DNA from: Sanguinoderma infundibulare
Lineage: Eukaryota > Basidiomycota > Agaricomycetes > Polyporales > Polyporaceae
Length of the DNA: 64,000 nucleotides
Direction of reading: 5' to 3'
NCBI GenBank assembly: GCA_032821775.1
Contig: JAVLRN010000021.1
Location: 112,038-176,037, forward strand
This document shows, piece by piece, positions 31,085 through 43,319 of this stretch. The translations under genes and the position numbers were made by a program. Within the stretch, counting starts at the first letter, position 1, and every line of letters starts with the position of its first letter. The notes under the pieces are model-generated. The model did not search any database. It had not been told where the DNA came from and saw nothing but the letters and a program-made list of their open reading frames with translations.

Positions 31085-32389
31085 GGACGCTTGATGTCTC
31101 GTGTGACCATCGTCTGGCGGGCCATCGAAGACCTCCGCGGAGTGACGGACGACCTCCCAGACCTCCCAGAAGTCGACGACAAAATTACTGCATTTGTGGT
31201 GAAGGACGCCTGGCGACAGGTCATCGGCACTTCGGAGCAGCAGTTTTTCAACAGGATTGAGAAGACTATCCCCGAGAACGAGCGCATCGGTCTTCCTACC
31301 CGTGTTGTTGGCTGTGATCTCGGCGAGGCTGCTGTACGTCTGTGGCCCAAGACGAGTCAGCAGGAACTCAAAGCGGCCATCGACGCCTGTCGCAACCCGC
31401 CTGGAGAGGATTCGTCAGACTCGTCGGGTTCGCATGGGTTTGTTCCCTGGCCATTCGCCGCGCATCCGCTTCCTCTACAGCAGACCTACACGTGGAGGAT
31501 CATTAAAGGCTCCGACAAGTTCCAGCACGAGCGGAGTCACATGCGTTTTGTGACGAGCACGGTGGGCAAGCGCGTAACGGATTTCACGAGCACTAAGCAG
31601 CTTTGTCAGGCATTCCGTGACGCTATTGCCGGTGAGTTCGCTGTCTGCAAGCATCATGTCCGTCACTGATTCGCGGGGGGGAATGTAGGACACCAGGTGC
31701 TTTGGGAGAAAGCTAAGATCCTGCACCGCGACGTGAGCGTCGGGAACATATTGATCGTCGACGAGAAGGTGTCGGGTGCGGGCTGTGTCGGGTTCCTGCA
31801 CGACTTCGATTACAGCTCCATGGCGGATATCGAACTCCCTTTCGATGAGTTGAAGCAACGGACCGTAAGTCGATTTATGCTCCCAGCATATGTTGGAGTC
31901 ACTGAGCTTCCTGCCTAGGACACGTACTACTTCATGGCCGTCGAACTGCTGGAGGATCCAGAGACTGCCATACACAACGCGCATCACGACCTGGAGTCCT
32001 TCCTCTGGGTTCTGCTTTGGATCATCTTGCGCCATACAGAACATACTCACAAGGCCGGCATCCAAGCATGCGACGCGCTCTTCGGATCCACCAGGGATTC
32101 CAACTCTGCATCTTCAAAGCGCGCATACCTGAACGGAGACTTCTTCATTCAGGTCAAGAACAACGTCCCGCTCTCCCAGTTGCTCGCAGACTTCACCACC
32201 CTCGGCGACTTCAACATCGGTACTCGACGCTTCCCCTCCAAGCCCATGACCCACGACGAAGTCCTCGCGATCTTCGACAAGGCACTCGCGCTGGACTGGC
32301 CCGAGAACGACGGACCTCTCCCCTTTGTTGCGCCTGATACCAGGACTGGAGGCTCCGGCCGCACCGCTCGCTCGAAGAAGCGCACATAG
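31085..32389 (+). pseudogene. FunK1-type kinase C, 5'-truncated
   Basis: Begins abruptly at LMSRVTIVWRAIEDLRG, which is mid-domain in FunK1-B, after a deletion joining upstream DNA to exon 2. The remainder is open: HRDVSVGN catalytic loop, DFD (FLHDFDYSS), MTHDEVLAIFDKALALDW, with introns at about 31631-31686 and 31865-31918. The first ~300 residues and the promoter-proximal start are lost. A stop after SKKRT and a second stop five codons later cut the basic tail still present in copy E. Transcription is possible but a working kinase is unlikely. Confidence 0.85.
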
Positions 32390-32649
32390 GAGGAGACGGT
32401 GGCCCAATAACAGCCTGAGGCCGAGGCCGAGGGTCACCCTCCGGCAGACGCTGTGCGACGCACTCGAGCCCGAAAGCGTGCCAAGGTCCAGCCTGACCCG
32501 CCTGTGACTGGTCCTTCACATCTGAGGCATAGTTCAGACTTGGATCGCGTGGCTATATGTATTGGTCGACCCTCGTGTTCGGATCGTTCTCTTTGCCTGA
32601 TAATGTATCACTGTGTAACGCTTGCATCTATCGCCACTACAGGCGCAAT

Positions 32650-32763
32650 GTTTCATCATGGTCCCGCAAACTCGAATCACAGCCCGAGGGCGTGGCTCAG
32701 GCGGGCCGGCACCCTGTCGCTCGATGAACTGGCGGATGAACGTGAGCTCGATGTTGTCGGGCA
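32650..32763 (-). pseudogene. Unknown gene relic beside FunK1 (copy 2)
   Basis: Reverse-strand match to 48660-48770: PDNIELTFIRQFIERQGAG followed by PEPRPRAVIRV. Tail-to-tail with FunK1-C. Confidence 0.6.
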
Positions 32764-33044
32764 TGCTCTGCTGTACCAGGGAGTAGCACGGACTATACAA
32801 CGGTCGTTCTGTTTCATGGGTACGCATGGACCAGCGGTACCTGTACATTGGCTTTCCTCCGCTGCAGAGCTCCTCTTCAGTTGACCGTCGAATATCTAGA
32901 TGCATTTCGTAAGATGATCCCTTTGGCCAAGGCGCATAACCCTCGCCTTGTCCTCGCCAACAGGCGTGACTATGCCGGAGCACGACCTACGCCGTCGAAG
33001 ACCGCACGGAAGTATATACTGCCGTGGTAGAGAGCAAGACCGAC

Positions 33045-33428
33045 GCCACACAGCAGAGGGTCGTCAGAGTGGTAGAGTGCGCCTGTTCGCAAGCCGCTCC
33101 CGGGCCCGGGCAACATCAACCAATGAGAGCGATCCGTCAGGGAAATGTTAGGCCAACAGCGACGATGTGACGATAGGCCACCTACTCGCAGTAAGGCCGC
33201 CAGCCGACGGGAAAGAAGTTCGGGTGGATCGGGGTCTCTATATTGACAGTGCAGCTCTTGAACAGAATCGGGATACACGTCCTTCTGAGAGACCAACAAG
33301 TCGATGCCAGCAAGCCTGCGTAGATCTCCCAGGCTCTCGAGCGGTAATAATTTGAAGATTTTGAGGAGTACGTCCTCATTCAACATAAGCAACCAACTTC
33401 TTTGAGTGAGAAACGTGTCCGTACTCAC
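33045..33428 (-). pseudogene. F-box fragment (inverted copy of the 46.58-kb gene)
   Basis: MLNEDVLLKIFKLLPLESLGDLRRLA is a clear F-box start, then the frame slips: CIPILFKSCTVNIE continues in another frame. The LRR body is missing; similarity to the 46.58-kb copy ends near 33045. The 5' flank up to about 33880 is also shared. Confidence 0.8.
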
Positions 33429-33880
33429 GATTCCGAGGCAGACATCCCGGTACTGGAGTCTGTAGAAGAATACCGTGTCATTGGCCTAGAATAATTGTAG
33501 ATTCTAAACTCGGTATTAGTAAAATCGCCGAAAAGAACACTGGCACAAATTGAACGGCAACGCACACGGTGGTCGAATGAGCTGTCAATGTATAGGACGG
33601 ACGCAATGACAGGACATAGTACTACGTCGCGCGTACATCGGCGCTTGAATACCAGCAGGAGGCTGCGTGCGGGACGGATTCCAGAAGGTCACAGTCACTA
33701 CGGTGGATGCGCAGCCGTTTGCAAAACGATAGACACGCTTTTATTCTCCAACATTTAAAGCTCAGACTGATGCCATCAACGGAACTGCAGTGTGTGGAAT
33801 CGGTCGGAGCCGTCGGAGTCAGGTCGGGCCCTAACCCTCGCCACCGTTGGGCAGTCGTCACCGAATTCGAAACCCACCTC
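33045..33880. repeat. Palindrome arm block F, left
   Basis: Matches the reverse complement of 46290-46985 with small indels; innermost pair of the mirrored blocks. Confidence 0.8.
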
Positions 33881-34060
33881 GCGCACAAGGCGCAGAAGAT
33901 GTTCGACGACCCCATCCGCAACGCCCGCAGCGATGGATCCCCTCTCGCAGGAACCCTTCCCGGAGTTTTGCTCTAGTGCGTCTCATCGCTAACGCTTCGG
34001 CGACTTGGCGCGAGTTGGACGACGCGTGGCCCTCCACTAGAGTGCTGATAGCGTCGTGCT

Positions 34061-34150
34061 AGGAGGCAGCCAGAGTGGTCGACCGCATCTCCGACTTCGA
34101 CGTGCTCAACGAGGACATGCGCCTCGACAACTTCCTGATCCATGAGCCTC
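34061..34150 (+). pseudogene. Kinase-like catalytic-loop fragment
   Basis: One frame reads AARVVDRISDFDVLNEDMRLDN and FLIHE, which looks like the catalytic loop region of basidiomycete kinase-like proteins (ILNEDVRLENFLV type). No other part of such a gene is visible around it. Confidence 0.4.
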
Positions 34151-34481
34151 TTGAGCTCTTTTGCCTCTGCCTCCATCCTACAATGTGTTACGTGTGCTGA
34201 TACCTGCATTCTGTTCCGTCCTTCTCAATGATATCGGTTAATCCTCTCTCAGCTCCCGAGCTCCATATTGTCTGTGGGTACCTGGATCTTCCTCGCTGCG
34301 ACCCTATTCTCCAAGTCATTTCGCTCCGCCTCGGCGATGACCCAGCGGATATAGACGAAACACAAGACGCTGCATACGGCCGCCCGGTCCTCGTGTGGGC
34401 GATTCTCTCTCTAGAAATCATCTACTTATGGCGATGGTCGGGACAATCTATTCGCTGTCACCCAGGGGGCGAGCAGGAGTG

Positions 34482-34884
34482 ACCGGAAGCGCATTATCTC
34501 GTTGTGCTTATCTCGTCGAAATTCGAGGCAGACCGTTGAGCTAAGGTCGGGCCTCGCTGTGGCTTTTTCTGCTCTAGATGACCGATCGGCTCGTGTTTGT
34601 TGGGGCCGTCGCGAGGTACGTGCCTCCAAGAAACATCCTCGAACAGATCACTCACGAGCGCGATCAATCCCACATGCCGAAGCGCCGCCACAACAACAGG
34701 CGATCTTTTACGGGCAGTGTTCAGCACATCGACTCACCACCGCTCACCACACCCTCGCGATGACCGCGCGGAATCGCCCGCAGTACCGTCCGAGAAGCTC
34801 CTCAATATCTCCACTAGAAGCTGTTCCACCCTAGTAATCAGTATATGTGATCTGCGGCCCAGGGTTCGACGTCTGTTGGACTGT
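34482..34884 (+). repeat. Direct repeat R3, copy 2
   Basis: Partner of 20053-20455, same orientation. Confidence 0.85.
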
Positions 34885-35644
34885 CCTAGCGGTTGTGCCG
34901 CTCGCGGTGGACTCGGAAGAGCACTCCTCGGAGATTTAGAATATCGCCGGAACTGAAGTCGCGGGCGGTAAAGACCCACCAATGACGTATCGGTTCGCAT
35001 CTCTTCAGTAACCCTTCGTTCGTCCCTCTCTCTCAAGACCGTAAATACACCAGGGGGCCCGCGCAATCTGTCAGTCGTAAGGAAACTGCATCGCCGTCGC
35101 AACCACTGGTGGGTTCTCGTCTATAAATAACCCGGACGACGCTGCGGATATGCCCGTTCTGCTGCGGCGCGGTGTGCCGCTTATCCATAAATAGATATTG
35201 ATGAGGTTCACACCACCAAAATTTTGATTGAACAGATCTCCGAGTGTCGGCCCATGCAGTATGCCGGCGCCCAAGTTTTCCCTTCAACCTGTGAATCGAA
35301 CCCGGTTCAGCAACTGCGACCTTCGAGGGCTCCACTGGATCAAGTAACGTAATGCGATAATGCGATAAGTGCTCGTCAATTGTGCGACGTCTTCATACTT
35401 ACTGAAATGTACTCAGTTCCGTTCCTCTCTGGATTGTCTTATCTGACTGTAGGCCTCAAGTCTCGGTCGCGTCTCGGACCGTTTCATTCAGTTGCACATC
35501 GTCATCACACGGGGATCATCGGGGCAGCCGAGATCGAGGCGCTACTCCACCTCCGAACGTCGTGTAGACCGCCCGACTGCGCAACGTGTATGTCGCAGTG
35601 CGTCTCAGTGCGAGGGCAACTGCGGGCCTGATACGCATGTGGCG
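34885..35644. other. Intergenic upstream of the GT15 gene
   Basis: No gene recognised. A box-B-like GGGTTCGATTC (reverse strand, near 35295) has no matching tRNA arms. Confidence 0.4.
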
Positions 35645-37716
35645 ATGAGCCCGCCAAAATTGCCCTATTACCCCAGCTCTCCAGCTTCATGGAGCGTTAT
35701 CGAAATGTCTTCCTGGCTTCCCCTCTATTGCAGAGAATCATCTTACGTCCGGGCAGTGCGGCACCGAGCGCTCAGGATCAACCGGACGATACTATGGCTC
35801 GGGACGGCCACTGCGTTCCTTGTGAGTACTGTGGCACCCCCTCCTTGTGCAATGCGTTCCGACTCCGTTTTCTCCGATGTAGTTCACTCTTCACTCCTTT
35901 CTCCAATATCTACGGCCGGAATACACGCATCTCACTATCCGTGTCTTCCAATGGTCATCAAGCAACCAGTCCTTCCTTGAATCCGCGAATACCACAGCAT
36001 CCGTTACTTCCGCCACATCTCTACCCCTCCCCTCTCCGACCCTAGCAGAAGACGACCTAGACTTGGGATCGAACGGCACACGTCGAGCGAAGGCCGCGCT
36101 CATCATGCTAGTGCGAAATTCCGAGCTGCACGACGCTCTGTCTAGCGTCAAGCAGCTGGAAGAACGCTTTAACAAGCGCTTCGGCTATCCCTGGGTGTTC
36201 CTCAACGAAGTCCCCTTCACAGACGAGTTCAAGGAGTAAGTCGTGCCTCTTCTGTGTGATCGGCATTGATTAAAATTTACGACAGGAACATGACCAGGGC
36301 TATTACCGGGCCGGTTTCCTTTGGGCTTATCCCGAAGGAACACTGGTACCAGCCAGATTGGATAGACGAGGAGAAGGCTTCCGCAAGCAGACAGAAGATG
36401 GTGGACGACAATGTCGTGTATGGAGGTGAGTTCGCCGTCGCCCAATCCCCGTGGCCTCATATTCACCTTTGCCCGCTCCAGGGAGCGTCTCGTCAGTCCA
36501 CCGCTAGGTTCATGTTCCACCGTACAGACGGCTGATGCTCCCGACAGCTACCGTAATATGTGCCGCTTTAATTCAGGCGTAAGTGTCTCGTCTGTGTCGG
36601 CCATACTTGGACGTGGCTGACAAAACGCAGTTCTTCTACCGGCACCCCCTCGTGCAGAAGTACAAGTGGTATTGGCGAGTAGAGTACGTTTTCGTACAAC
36701 TTTATTGCAGGCCATGATCTGACCTCGTAGCAGACCGAACGTGAACTTCTTCTGCGACATCGACTACGATCCATTCCTGTTCATGGAAGAAAACGACAAA
36801 GTATACGGTCAGCATCCAATCTGTTCCGACAGTGTTCCAGGTCTCACCGTGCATGTTCCAAGGCTTCACCATCTCGCTGTTAGAGTGGCCGAAAACGGTT
36901 CCAACATTGTGGAATGCCGTCAAAGGTAGCCTTCTTACCGGCTGTGCGCTACGCCTCGCTGAACTGGGGGATGGTATGGCAGAGTTCGTCGACAAGAACC
37001 CCGAGCATATCAGCCCCAACAACTCCATGGGTTTCGTCTCCAAGGACGGGGGCAACACTTACAACATGTGTCATTGTACGTCGTGCGCCCTCCCGTCCGT
37101 ATGCGCGGTGACCGGCTGATCATCGCTCGTCCGTCACGCAGTCTGGAGCAACTTCGAGATCGCGAACATGGAGCTCTGGCGCGGCGAGGCGTACAGCAAG
37201 TTCTTCGAGCACCTCGAGTCCAAGGGCGGGTTCTACTACGAGGTCCGTCGTCCCCTCCCTTCTCATGTCCGTCTGTGGGCTACACTCATTGATTTACTCT
37301 CACGTCATGTCACCTTGCGTTGTCCCGCGCTCGTCGCACGTCCTCGCAACTGCTGCCACCAACAGCGATGGGGCGACGCGCCCGTCCACAGCATCGGCGC
37401 AGCGCTCTTCGCGCGCAAAGACCAGATCCACTTCTTCGACGACATCGGCTATCAGCACCCGCCCTTCATGCACTGTCCGCGCCTCCGCGCCACGCGAAAG
37501 AAGAAGAACTGCTCGTGCTCGTCCATAGGTAACTTCGGTACGTCCTCTCTCACCCACCCCTCCTGCTTCGCTTCGGTCGCCGGTCTGGGACTCCGAGCGC
37601 GGGTGTGGAGCTGCTGTAAGCAACGCTGAGCTGACCGAGACTCTGTCGCGGGCCGAACAGATCACACGAATTGGTCCTGCTTGCGAAGGTGGAACCAGAT
37701 CATGAGGCAGCCATAG
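35645..37716 (+). CDS. Alpha-1,2-mannosyltransferase, GT15 (KRE2/MNT1 family), 440 aa
   Basis: Twelve exons: 35645-35821, 35883-36235, 36286-36425, 36482-36491, 36548-36578, 36631-36683, 36734-36807, 36863-36925, 36983-37075, 37142-37242, 37366-37537, 37661-37716; 1323 nt, open (checked). A type II membrane anchor lies at residues ~47-66, so the enzyme faces the Golgi lumen. GT15 hallmarks: RAKAALIMLVRNSEL, FNKRFGYPWVFLNEVPF, GSVSYRNMCRFNSGFFYRHP, YKWYWRVEPNVNFFCDIDYDP, NFEIANMELWRG (Glu337, the conserved catalytic-site Glu) and RWGDAPVHSIGAALF. It adds alpha-1,2-mannose from GDP-mannose to O- and N-glycans of wall proteins. Exon 4 is only 10 nt. Confidence 0.95.
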
Positions 37717-39930
37717 GTCTGATTCGTCTCCCCTGGTCGTGCCCTGCCTTCCGGCAGTGCTTCGTCTCGTCAAAGACGTGTGCGCAAGCCTTCCACTATT
37801 TAAATCTGACTGCCTGCATGATACCCGGATGCGCGACGTAGGCGGAGGCTCGACAGGCAGTCCGGGCGCTTATATACCGAGCCGCCGTGACTGTTCTGGG
37901 TCAGCTGATCCGATCCGTAGAGTGACATGGGGAGGAGCATGTGCCAGTCTGAGGACGAGTCGTGTGTGCGACGGGCAGTGTTTATTTTTGTATCGAGCAT
38001 GGACAATTGGGATGGGGTACTCCAGGTTGTTGTTTAAGTAGTGTAGATTATTGTTATCACTCTCCTTAGATCGATAGGTATTTATTTCTGGTGCATATCC
38101 CATTGTCCTAATCACTGCAATGCCATCATAATACAGGCAATACACGACTAGTACCTTGTAGCAACCCACACGCCCCAGAGTCCATAGAGTCACAGACGAC
38201 ATCGACAAACTCGAGCCCGGGATCCGGATGCTCTAGACGTGCTCAGGGTGTTTGAGGAGATAGCGGATGCGGGCAGCGCGGGGAGGAATGTGTTTGTTGG
38301 TGCCCAGCATTCGCGGGAGCTCGCGCGCATGTCCGTCCTGCATTGTGGGGGAGGAAGTGAGTCCGGCGGAGGAGCAAGCAAAGCGGAGCGCGTGTCCGTA
38401 TTGAACTGACCTTCACCGCGGCCACAAACCTGAAATACCGGGGAGTCGCACGCCGTCAGCTTACATTGAAAAATCCATATTCGCCGGCCATAGTACCGTA
38501 GCAGCAAGGAGGAACCAGGAGTTCAAGCGGCTTATTACCACTGGACCCAGTTGTTCATAGGAGCTGAATAAAGACACATTGGCCCCCTCCGTCTTCGTTT
38601 ATCGGATGCAGCCCGTGGTAAGCGGCGGCGATTTGCTTCAACCAGCAAACCTACATCGGAAGGAAGTTAGTACCGAGCCCCACAAGCAAAGCGATGCCGT
38701 CATACTTGCCGGATGTGAGGAGACCGTTTGGAGTATCGGAGAAGAGAGTAGCCGAGATGTTCTGCGGCGGTTAACAGCCGCGTAAATGACTTCACCAATG
38801 TGGTGCAAAGCAATATATTGGGCAATTGGACCATGACACAATGGAGTTCGCCAGTGCATATATACGTGACGCACATAGCGCTTCACCTTCGTTCCAGACA
38901 TCTTTCCACAACTCACTCACCGTACACCCCACTCGACCAGCAGCTCGCCATGCCAGTAGGTGTCTCTTTGATTACACTGGGTGGTCGTCTATGTTCGACG
39001 AGAATCTTGTCAGAAGGGGGTGAAGGACGAAGAAGGTCAGGAGATCGAAGTCGGTGACACCGTTGAGACGAGGTACAGAGGGGGTAAGCGGCAGGGGGAG
39101 GTAAGTCTTCCGTCCAAAGATATTTCCGGCGTTCGTCAACAGGATCGTGGTGCATGATAGGTGGAAGCCGTGACCGAGAATGAGCAGGACCTCAAACAGC
39201 AAGTTTCAGACTTCGGAATAAAGATCAGGAATCCGTCGAAGATCATCCACACCGACCAGGCGAGTGGGAGACGGGCCCATGGAAGGAATGCTCGTACCTA
39301 GGCCGATCACGCTTTGCTAGCATGGGCATCGCGTGGCCCACAACCCGAGAACCCTGTCCTATGTCGACCCGGAGACGGATGAGGCGGAATAAGGGAAGTT
39401 GGAAGAGAGTATCACCGAGGAAACTGTGCATTAACATCATAATAACGCGTCTCATGGAGTCGAGGCCAAGCAATAGTGCTCACCTCCTGTGCGGTCTGAA
39501 TGCTCTTCCGCCCTTTCGGCAACCCTCCACCTGAACATCACTGCCAACGCACGTCCTGAGGGATGCGGGTTACCGCACTTGCTGCATCCACCGAGTGAAA
39601 CTGACTGAGGTTGCCTCTAAGTCGTGTGGGATCTGGTCGCAACCAAGAAACGTAGCCGGGCAAGTTGTGTAGCGCTCTAGCCGTACGCCTGGAATTTCGG
39701 GCGAACCTCGCTGCCAGATCGTCGGCCGGAAAATTAGGGGAGGATGATGGGGGGAAGGACGAGAGCGTCGGTCAAGGTCGGTCACGGGCCCACAGCGAAC
39801 ACGTCGACCGGCGCCTGCACACCCGACAGACCCCCTTGGCTTTATACCACCTCCTCCCCCTCCCTCCGGTCGCTCTGGCAGCTGCCTATTCTCCGCCTCG
39901 TCGCCGACGACTCGAACCGCATCGGCCCAG
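37717..39930. other. Gap between GT15 and Erv41 genes
   Basis: No gene could be supported. A minus-strand frame near 38224-38345 reads GTNKHIPPRAARIRYLLKHPEHV-like sequence before a stop and may be a gene end; another at 38972-39202 is hydrophobic. A TTTATAC at about 39840 could be the Erv41 promoter. Confidence 0.35.
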
Positions 39931-42013
39931 ATGATGGCGACGGCGACAAAGACTGCGAGCGAGCCCGCGGACTCCTCGCTCCTCGGCAAACTCGACGAGC
40001 TCGTCCCCCAGCCCCTCGCACAGTTCGACGCCTTCCCCAAGCTCCCGGAGACATACAAGGCACGGTCAGAGTCTCGCGGCTTTCTCACCATCTTCGTCGC
40101 TCTGCTAGCTTTCCTGCTTATTCTCAATGATCTGGGCGAATTTATTTGGGGATGGCCAGACTTCGAGTTCGGTGTCGACAACTTCGGATCGAGTGGGTTG
40201 GATATTAATGTGGACATGGTGGTGAACATGCCTTGTCAATGTGAGTATTCGTTCGTGCTCTCCAAAGCAAATTGCACCCCCCGCGCGCGCACTGTTCTCC
40301 AGAGAGCAACATGCTCAAGGATCTCTGTGGACCCCTCTGTGATTTGCGGTGTTCGTGTGCGCGACTATCCATGTGCATATTACTCCATGGCAAGCACTTG
40401 TAATTTGAAGAACCGTGCGTCTGGGAGGAGGTGTATTGAGGCCTATTGAGGCGTGTTCCGTGCGAGATTTTGCTACACCATGCATCTAACCTTGGTTCCA
40501 TTGTAGACCTCAGCGTCGACCTCCGCGATGCCGTCGGTGACAGATTATACCTCAGCGACGGTTTCCGCCGAGACGGCACAAAGTTCGACATAGGACAGGC
40601 AACCGCTTTGCAGGAGCACGCTACGGCACTGTCGGTCCGTCAGGCTGTCGCGCAATCGCGTCGTTCCCGCGGCTTCTTCGACACCATCCTCCTTCGCACA
40701 GCACAAAACTTCAAGCCGACTTACAACTATCAGGCTGATGGAAGCGCTTGCCGCATCTTCGGTACGATCACAGCAAAGAGGGTCACCGCGAACCTGCACG
40801 TCACCACGCTCGGACATGGGTATGCGAGCCACCAGCATGTCGACCACCAGCGTGAGTTCCTGTCCGGGGCTTCCGTCGGCGAAACTTACTTACAAAGGTG
40901 TCCAGTGATGAACCTCTCCCACGTCATCACGGAGTTTTCGTTCGGACCGTATTTCCCGGATATCACCCAGCCTCTCGACAACTCATTCGAGATGGCCTAT
41001 GACCGTGCGTCGCATGGAAACCGTGTTCGCTCTGGAAAGTGCTCTGACCTCTAGGCTAATATAGCATTCGTCGCGTACCAGTACTTCCTCCATGTCGTGC
41101 CGACCACCTACATCGCGCCTCGCTCCAAGCCCCTTCACACAAACCAATACAGCGTGACACACTACACGCGGGTGCTTGACCACCATCGTGGGACCCCTGG
41201 AATCTTCTTCAAGTTCGACCTCGAACCCCTTCACCTGACGATCCATCAGCGTACGACTAGCGTCGTCCAGTTCCTGATTCGGTACGTGATGTCATTGAAT
41301 ACATGCGTGCGGCGTACTCAAACGTAGTCTATGTCAGTGTCGTGGGGGTAGTCGGAGGCGTTTTTGTTTGCATGGGCTATGCAGTCAAGATCGGAACGCA
41401 CGCGGTCGACGCAGTAACAGGCGCAGAGAAAACGAACGGTATCGTCGCCGCCGAGTCGACCAGCATCAGCGCGAACCTCCGCAAACGGTTCGCTCCCGGC
41501 GACCTGCGTTTGCGCCCAGGAAAGGAGAGGGTCCATCGGCAGGGGACCGGATGGGTCGTCGAGGGCGGCTCCCCATACGGTAGCTACGCCAACACGCCCC
41601 TCACCGGCACTTTCGCGAGCCCGCAGCCACCGTCATACCCCACCACTCCGAACCCCGCGTCGGGGATGACACCTCGAACGCCGTCGTATGGTCTTGGGAT
41701 CGCCTCGCCACACGTGCGTTCCTCCCTGCTATCCGCGTCGTTCCCGACAGCGGCAACGGCTGGCACGCCCTACGCTCCAGGGCCGGGTGTGCCGTCTGCG
41801 CCGAACACCCCGAATCTGTACTCGCACTTCCCGCCGACGCCGACGCCGGGGTCTGCGAGCGCGTTCGGGCCAGGGGGCGGGAGCGTGTTTGCGCAGCAGC
41901 AGGCGGTCGGTCCGGCGCTACCTCCGCCTCCGCCACGAGGGGCGAGCGGGCTCAGGCATGCGAGTAACGGGAATGCGGAGGGGGTCGTGGGCTCGGCTAA
42001 GAAGGATGATTGA
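39931..42013 (+). CDS. Erv41/ERGIC2-like ER-Golgi vesicle protein (548 aa)
   Basis: Exons 39931-40240, 40507-40851, 40906-41004, 41065-41281 and 41338-42013 sum to 1647 nt, open (checked). Two membrane segments bracket a lumenal domain: RGFLTIFVALLAFLLILNDL (residues ~48-67) and VVGVVGGVFVCMGYAVKIG (~325-345). Family features: FDAFPKLPETYKARSESRG, the NMPCQYLSVDLRDAVGDRLY block, VTANLHVTTLGHG, LSHVITEFSFGPYFPDITQPL and YQYFLHVVPTTY. Erv41-Erv46 proteins cycle in COPII/COPI vesicles and retrieve ER residents. Unusual for the family is a ~200-residue C-terminal Gly/Pro/Ser/Thr-rich cytosolic tail. Together with GT15 it makes the conserved secretory-pathway core of the window. Confidence 0.88.
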
Positions 42014-42297
42014 GTGTTGACGTGTGGGATGTCGCACTGAACGGAGGTGGGAGGGATTGCCGAATTGTTGCGTAGGACATGGCGAGTCGTGACTGATGCA
42101 GATGCAGTATTGTGAGTCGTCCGTTGGGTTATGGATCGTGTATCTATTTGCGCTGTACCTGGCTGGCGTCGGGCGCGACCAGACTTTCGTCTCCGCTCAC
42201 TCTCGTCAACGCCCCGAACTTCGAAGAGAGCTCAACTGGCCAGTCGACATGCCCAAATCGCGATGCTTGAGGTCACGTCACAGTGGTGCTGTGATAC

Positions 42298-42578
42298 CGT
42301 CGTCGCCGTTAAACCTTGTCACGGCGCACACCGTCCTCAAGTTCAAACCGCTGCACCGTCGTGTCAGTTATGCGCCACGGCTCCGTTCCGATATCTGTGG
42401 CCCAGGCCTGCACGGTCCTTGTCCTTGTCAAGCTATTCCCAACTCGGGGGAGAGGTCGAACTTGAACGAGCCATTGTGACTCGGTGTGCGAGTCGCCGCC
42501 CAGGCTTTTAACTCCGGGTGGTTGAGAAGTGATGTGAGGGAGTGTGCTGACCGCTCTTCGGTTGGCACAGAAGCACAG
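42298..42578 (+). repeat. Repeat R4, copy 1
   Basis: Matches 52136-52416 in the same orientation and, in part, the reverse complement of about 19800-20025. Confidence 0.85.
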
Positions 42579-42865
42579 AGCGGGCGGTGCAAGGGGTTCT
42601 GCGGCCGAACGTCCGGATCCAAATGCACGGATATGCCTTGACAGTCCCTTTTCATGCTGATGAACTACAACGTGGAGCATCCTTCTTGTATCGATGGCTC
42701 TCAGCATTGGATTTTGGATGTATCTTGCGTTCTTTAACTGTTGTTGGGCGCGCTGATCAATTAAATTGACCACGAGCCTGACTGAAGCGCTTTAGCTCAC
42801 CACCTCACTTGCTAGGTTGTAGCATTTCGAAAATTCCCTTACCCGTCCATTTAGAGAATTCACCA

Positions 42866-43319
42866 GATGTTCGGGTACGACAGCCAAGTCGCCGTGCCCA
42901 AGCGGGACCATTTCAGGGAAGACCTACAGTGTGGGAGAGTGGATCCGGGAGAGGAAAACTCAGGTCATTTTCGAGTTTGGCGGAGGCTTAAACCAGTCCC
43001 GGTCACAGTCGACGGGCCGATGGAGAGATTCGTGTATATGGACAAGGTCGTTTCCTACGGCCTAGGCCAGTGTCTCCTCGAAGGACTTATTTTCCCTCTG
43101 CTCGAAGACGAGATAGGCGTCCTAGGACTAGTGAGCTCCTCGATTCCGTTGACGTTGGCGACAGCTACTGATGTCGAAACAGAATTTCTTTCAAACAGTG
43201 TTCGTGGGTATGCACAGGGCACACAACAACATGCACCACATCCGACTCGCAGCTCAGTGGCCTGAGCGTTTTGAGGCGGATTTCCAGGATTATGTTTTGC
43301 GAATGTAGTGGGCCGCGTG
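42866..43319 (+). pseudogene. Unknown gene X relic, copy 2
   Basis: FGYDSQVAVPKRDHFRE start, then frame changes, PMERFVYMDKVVSYG, LIFPLLEDEIGVLGL, and the C-terminal piece NFFQTVFVGMHRAHNN, HHIRLAAQWPERFEADF ending in a stop at 43319. More indels than copy 1. Family unknown. Confidence 0.45.

Larger units (their letters stand above)
30725..32763. repeat. Palindrome arm block C
   Basis: Matches the reverse complement of 48660-51990, except that about 1.2 kb (promoter and N-terminal FunK1 exons) is missing at about 31075-31095. Confidence 0.88.

Noticed and set aside
35275..35345. Possible tRNA from a box-B-like GGGTTCGATTC on the minus strand
   Set aside because: The T-stem sides do not pair and no anticodon or acceptor stem could be formed.
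37300..37773. Minus-strand 157-codon frame over the GT15 3' exons
   Set aside because: Covers conserved GT15 coding sequence on the other strand.
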